Source of the DNA: DASWJZ01 sp963814905
Lineage (GTDB): Bacteria > Pseudomonadota > Alphaproteobacteria > Rhizobiales > Afifellaceae
Length of the DNA stretch: 64,000 nt
Assembly (NCBI GenBank): GCA_963814905.1
Contig: CAWFEM010000015.1
Location: forward strand, 496,001-560,000
Direction: 5' to 3'
Shown here: piece by piece, positions 63,668 to 64,000 of the stretch
Layout of the letters: each line of letters starts with the position of its first letter
Numbering within the stretch: the stretch's first letter is position 1
The notes under the pieces: generated by a model
What the model saw: only the letters and a program-made list of their open reading frames with translations
Databases searched by the model: none
What the model was told of the DNA's origin: nothing
Made by a program: the position numbers and the translations under genes

Positions 63668-64000
63668 ATGCGTAGGTATTCCAATTTTTTTTGGCTCGCA
63701 GCGCTGCGCGCTTTTTTCCAGGTCGGGCTTTTCGCGACCTTGGTGGCGGCCGGCCCGGCGGTCGCGCAGGACTTCACCGGATTCAGCGATTCCCGCGATA
63801 ACGGCGGGCTTTTCGGCATTTTCGACGAAGTACGGGTCGGCGCGCTTGGCGACACGAAAGACGACCAGGATTCAGGCGTGATCGTGAGCGGTCAGCTCTA
63901 CTTCCGCAGCTTCATCCCGGAATCCAACAATTACGTTGTCAATACGGTGCTCAGGCCGCGCATCCACGTCGGCGGCAACCTTGCAACCGCCAAAGACGGC
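63668..64000 (+). CDS. Acyloxyacyl hydrolase / PagL-like, N-terminal part (runs off window)
   Basis: An open frame of 111 codons from ATG 63668 to the window end. A signal peptide (RAFFQVGLFATLVAAGPAVA, cut near AQ) is followed by LFGIFDEVRVGALGDTKDDQ and GQLYFRSFIPESNNYVVNTV, LRPRIHVGGNLATAKDG. This start of an outer-membrane barrel with the VLRPRIHVGGNLAT signature is that of the PagL-like lipid A 3-O-deacylase family in rhizobia. The catalytic His/Ser lie further on and are not seen. The frame was missed by stop-to-stop searching because no stop occurs in the window. Confidence 0.8.
   Translation, partial: MRRYSNFFWLAALRAFFQVGLFATLVAAGPAVAQDFTGFSDSRDNGGLFGIFDEVRVGALGDTKDDQDSGVIVSGQLYFRSFIPESNNYVVNTVLRPRIHVGGNLATAKDG

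Overview
The window is a GC-rich, densely coded bacterial chromosome segment. Gene content points to an alphaproteobacterium, most likely Hyphomicrobiales (Rhizobiales): a CpdR response regulator, a minCDE operon with a full CtrA-type box upstream, orphan TadG/von Willebrand pilus-type proteins, a kdsD/KpsF isomerase, an orphan AapJ-type amino-acid binding protein, a small twin-TM HIG1-like protein and a PagL-like lipid A enzyme. No phage, IS element, CRISPR array or rRNA operon was seen. One tRNA (Val-GAC) is present.

Layout. 1-5.1 kb: transporter fragment, L-threonate-type dehydrogenase, secreted vWA protein, lipoprotein + L,D-transpeptidase pair, amino-acid binding protein. 5.2-10.1 kb: tRNA-Val, cpdR, N-formylglutamate amidohydrolase, lysophospholipase-like hydrolase, two small secreted proteins, and an hsp20 gene with a convincing sigma-32 promoter and a ROSE-like leader. 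10.1-14.2 kb: threonine aldolase, then a five-gene minus-strand operon matching the bufferin (DUF2282/DUF692/DUF2063/DoxX) copper-binding RiPP type, with two different precursor genes. 14.6-21.5 kb: cold-shock gene and gltBD. 21.6-28.9 kb: MetE-like protein, DUF459 SGNH hydrolase, lytic transglycosylase, cfa, galE and galU. 29-37.6 kb: beta-barrel protein, cupin, kdsD, NfeD/SPFH pair, a very large low-complexity Lys/His/Gly/Pro repeat protein, DJ-1 protein. 37.6-44.6 kb: second vWA protein, SDR, minCDE, hemH, and a Doc toxin paired with an AbrB/MazE-type antitoxin under a 20-bp palindrome. 44.7-52.6 kb: giant indolepyruvate oxidoreductase-type enzyme and a TRAP transporter. 52.7-59.2 kb: a nitrile/amide block (glutamine-amidotransferase-like hydrolase, cobalt-type nitrile hydratase alpha/beta/accessory, DUF1007-NicO metal transporter fusion, amidase). 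59.2-64 kb: gluQRS, azoR divergent from an HxlR regulator, AEC permease, SDR, HIG1-like protein, and the start of an acyloxyacyl hydrolase.

At least six genes (gltB, a cupin, the repeat protein, a lipoprotein, nitrile hydratase beta, gluQRS) are each interrupted by one small frameshift with coherent family-like sequence on both sides. Such a density in housekeeping and accessory genes alike is more easily explained by residual indel errors in the sequence than by real gene decay, but it cannot be settled here.

The most interesting items are the two-precursor bufferin-like operon, the roughly 840-residue basic repeat protein with four copies of a conserved module, the cobalt nitrile hydratase beside a His-rich metal transporter fusion, and several clear regulatory sites.
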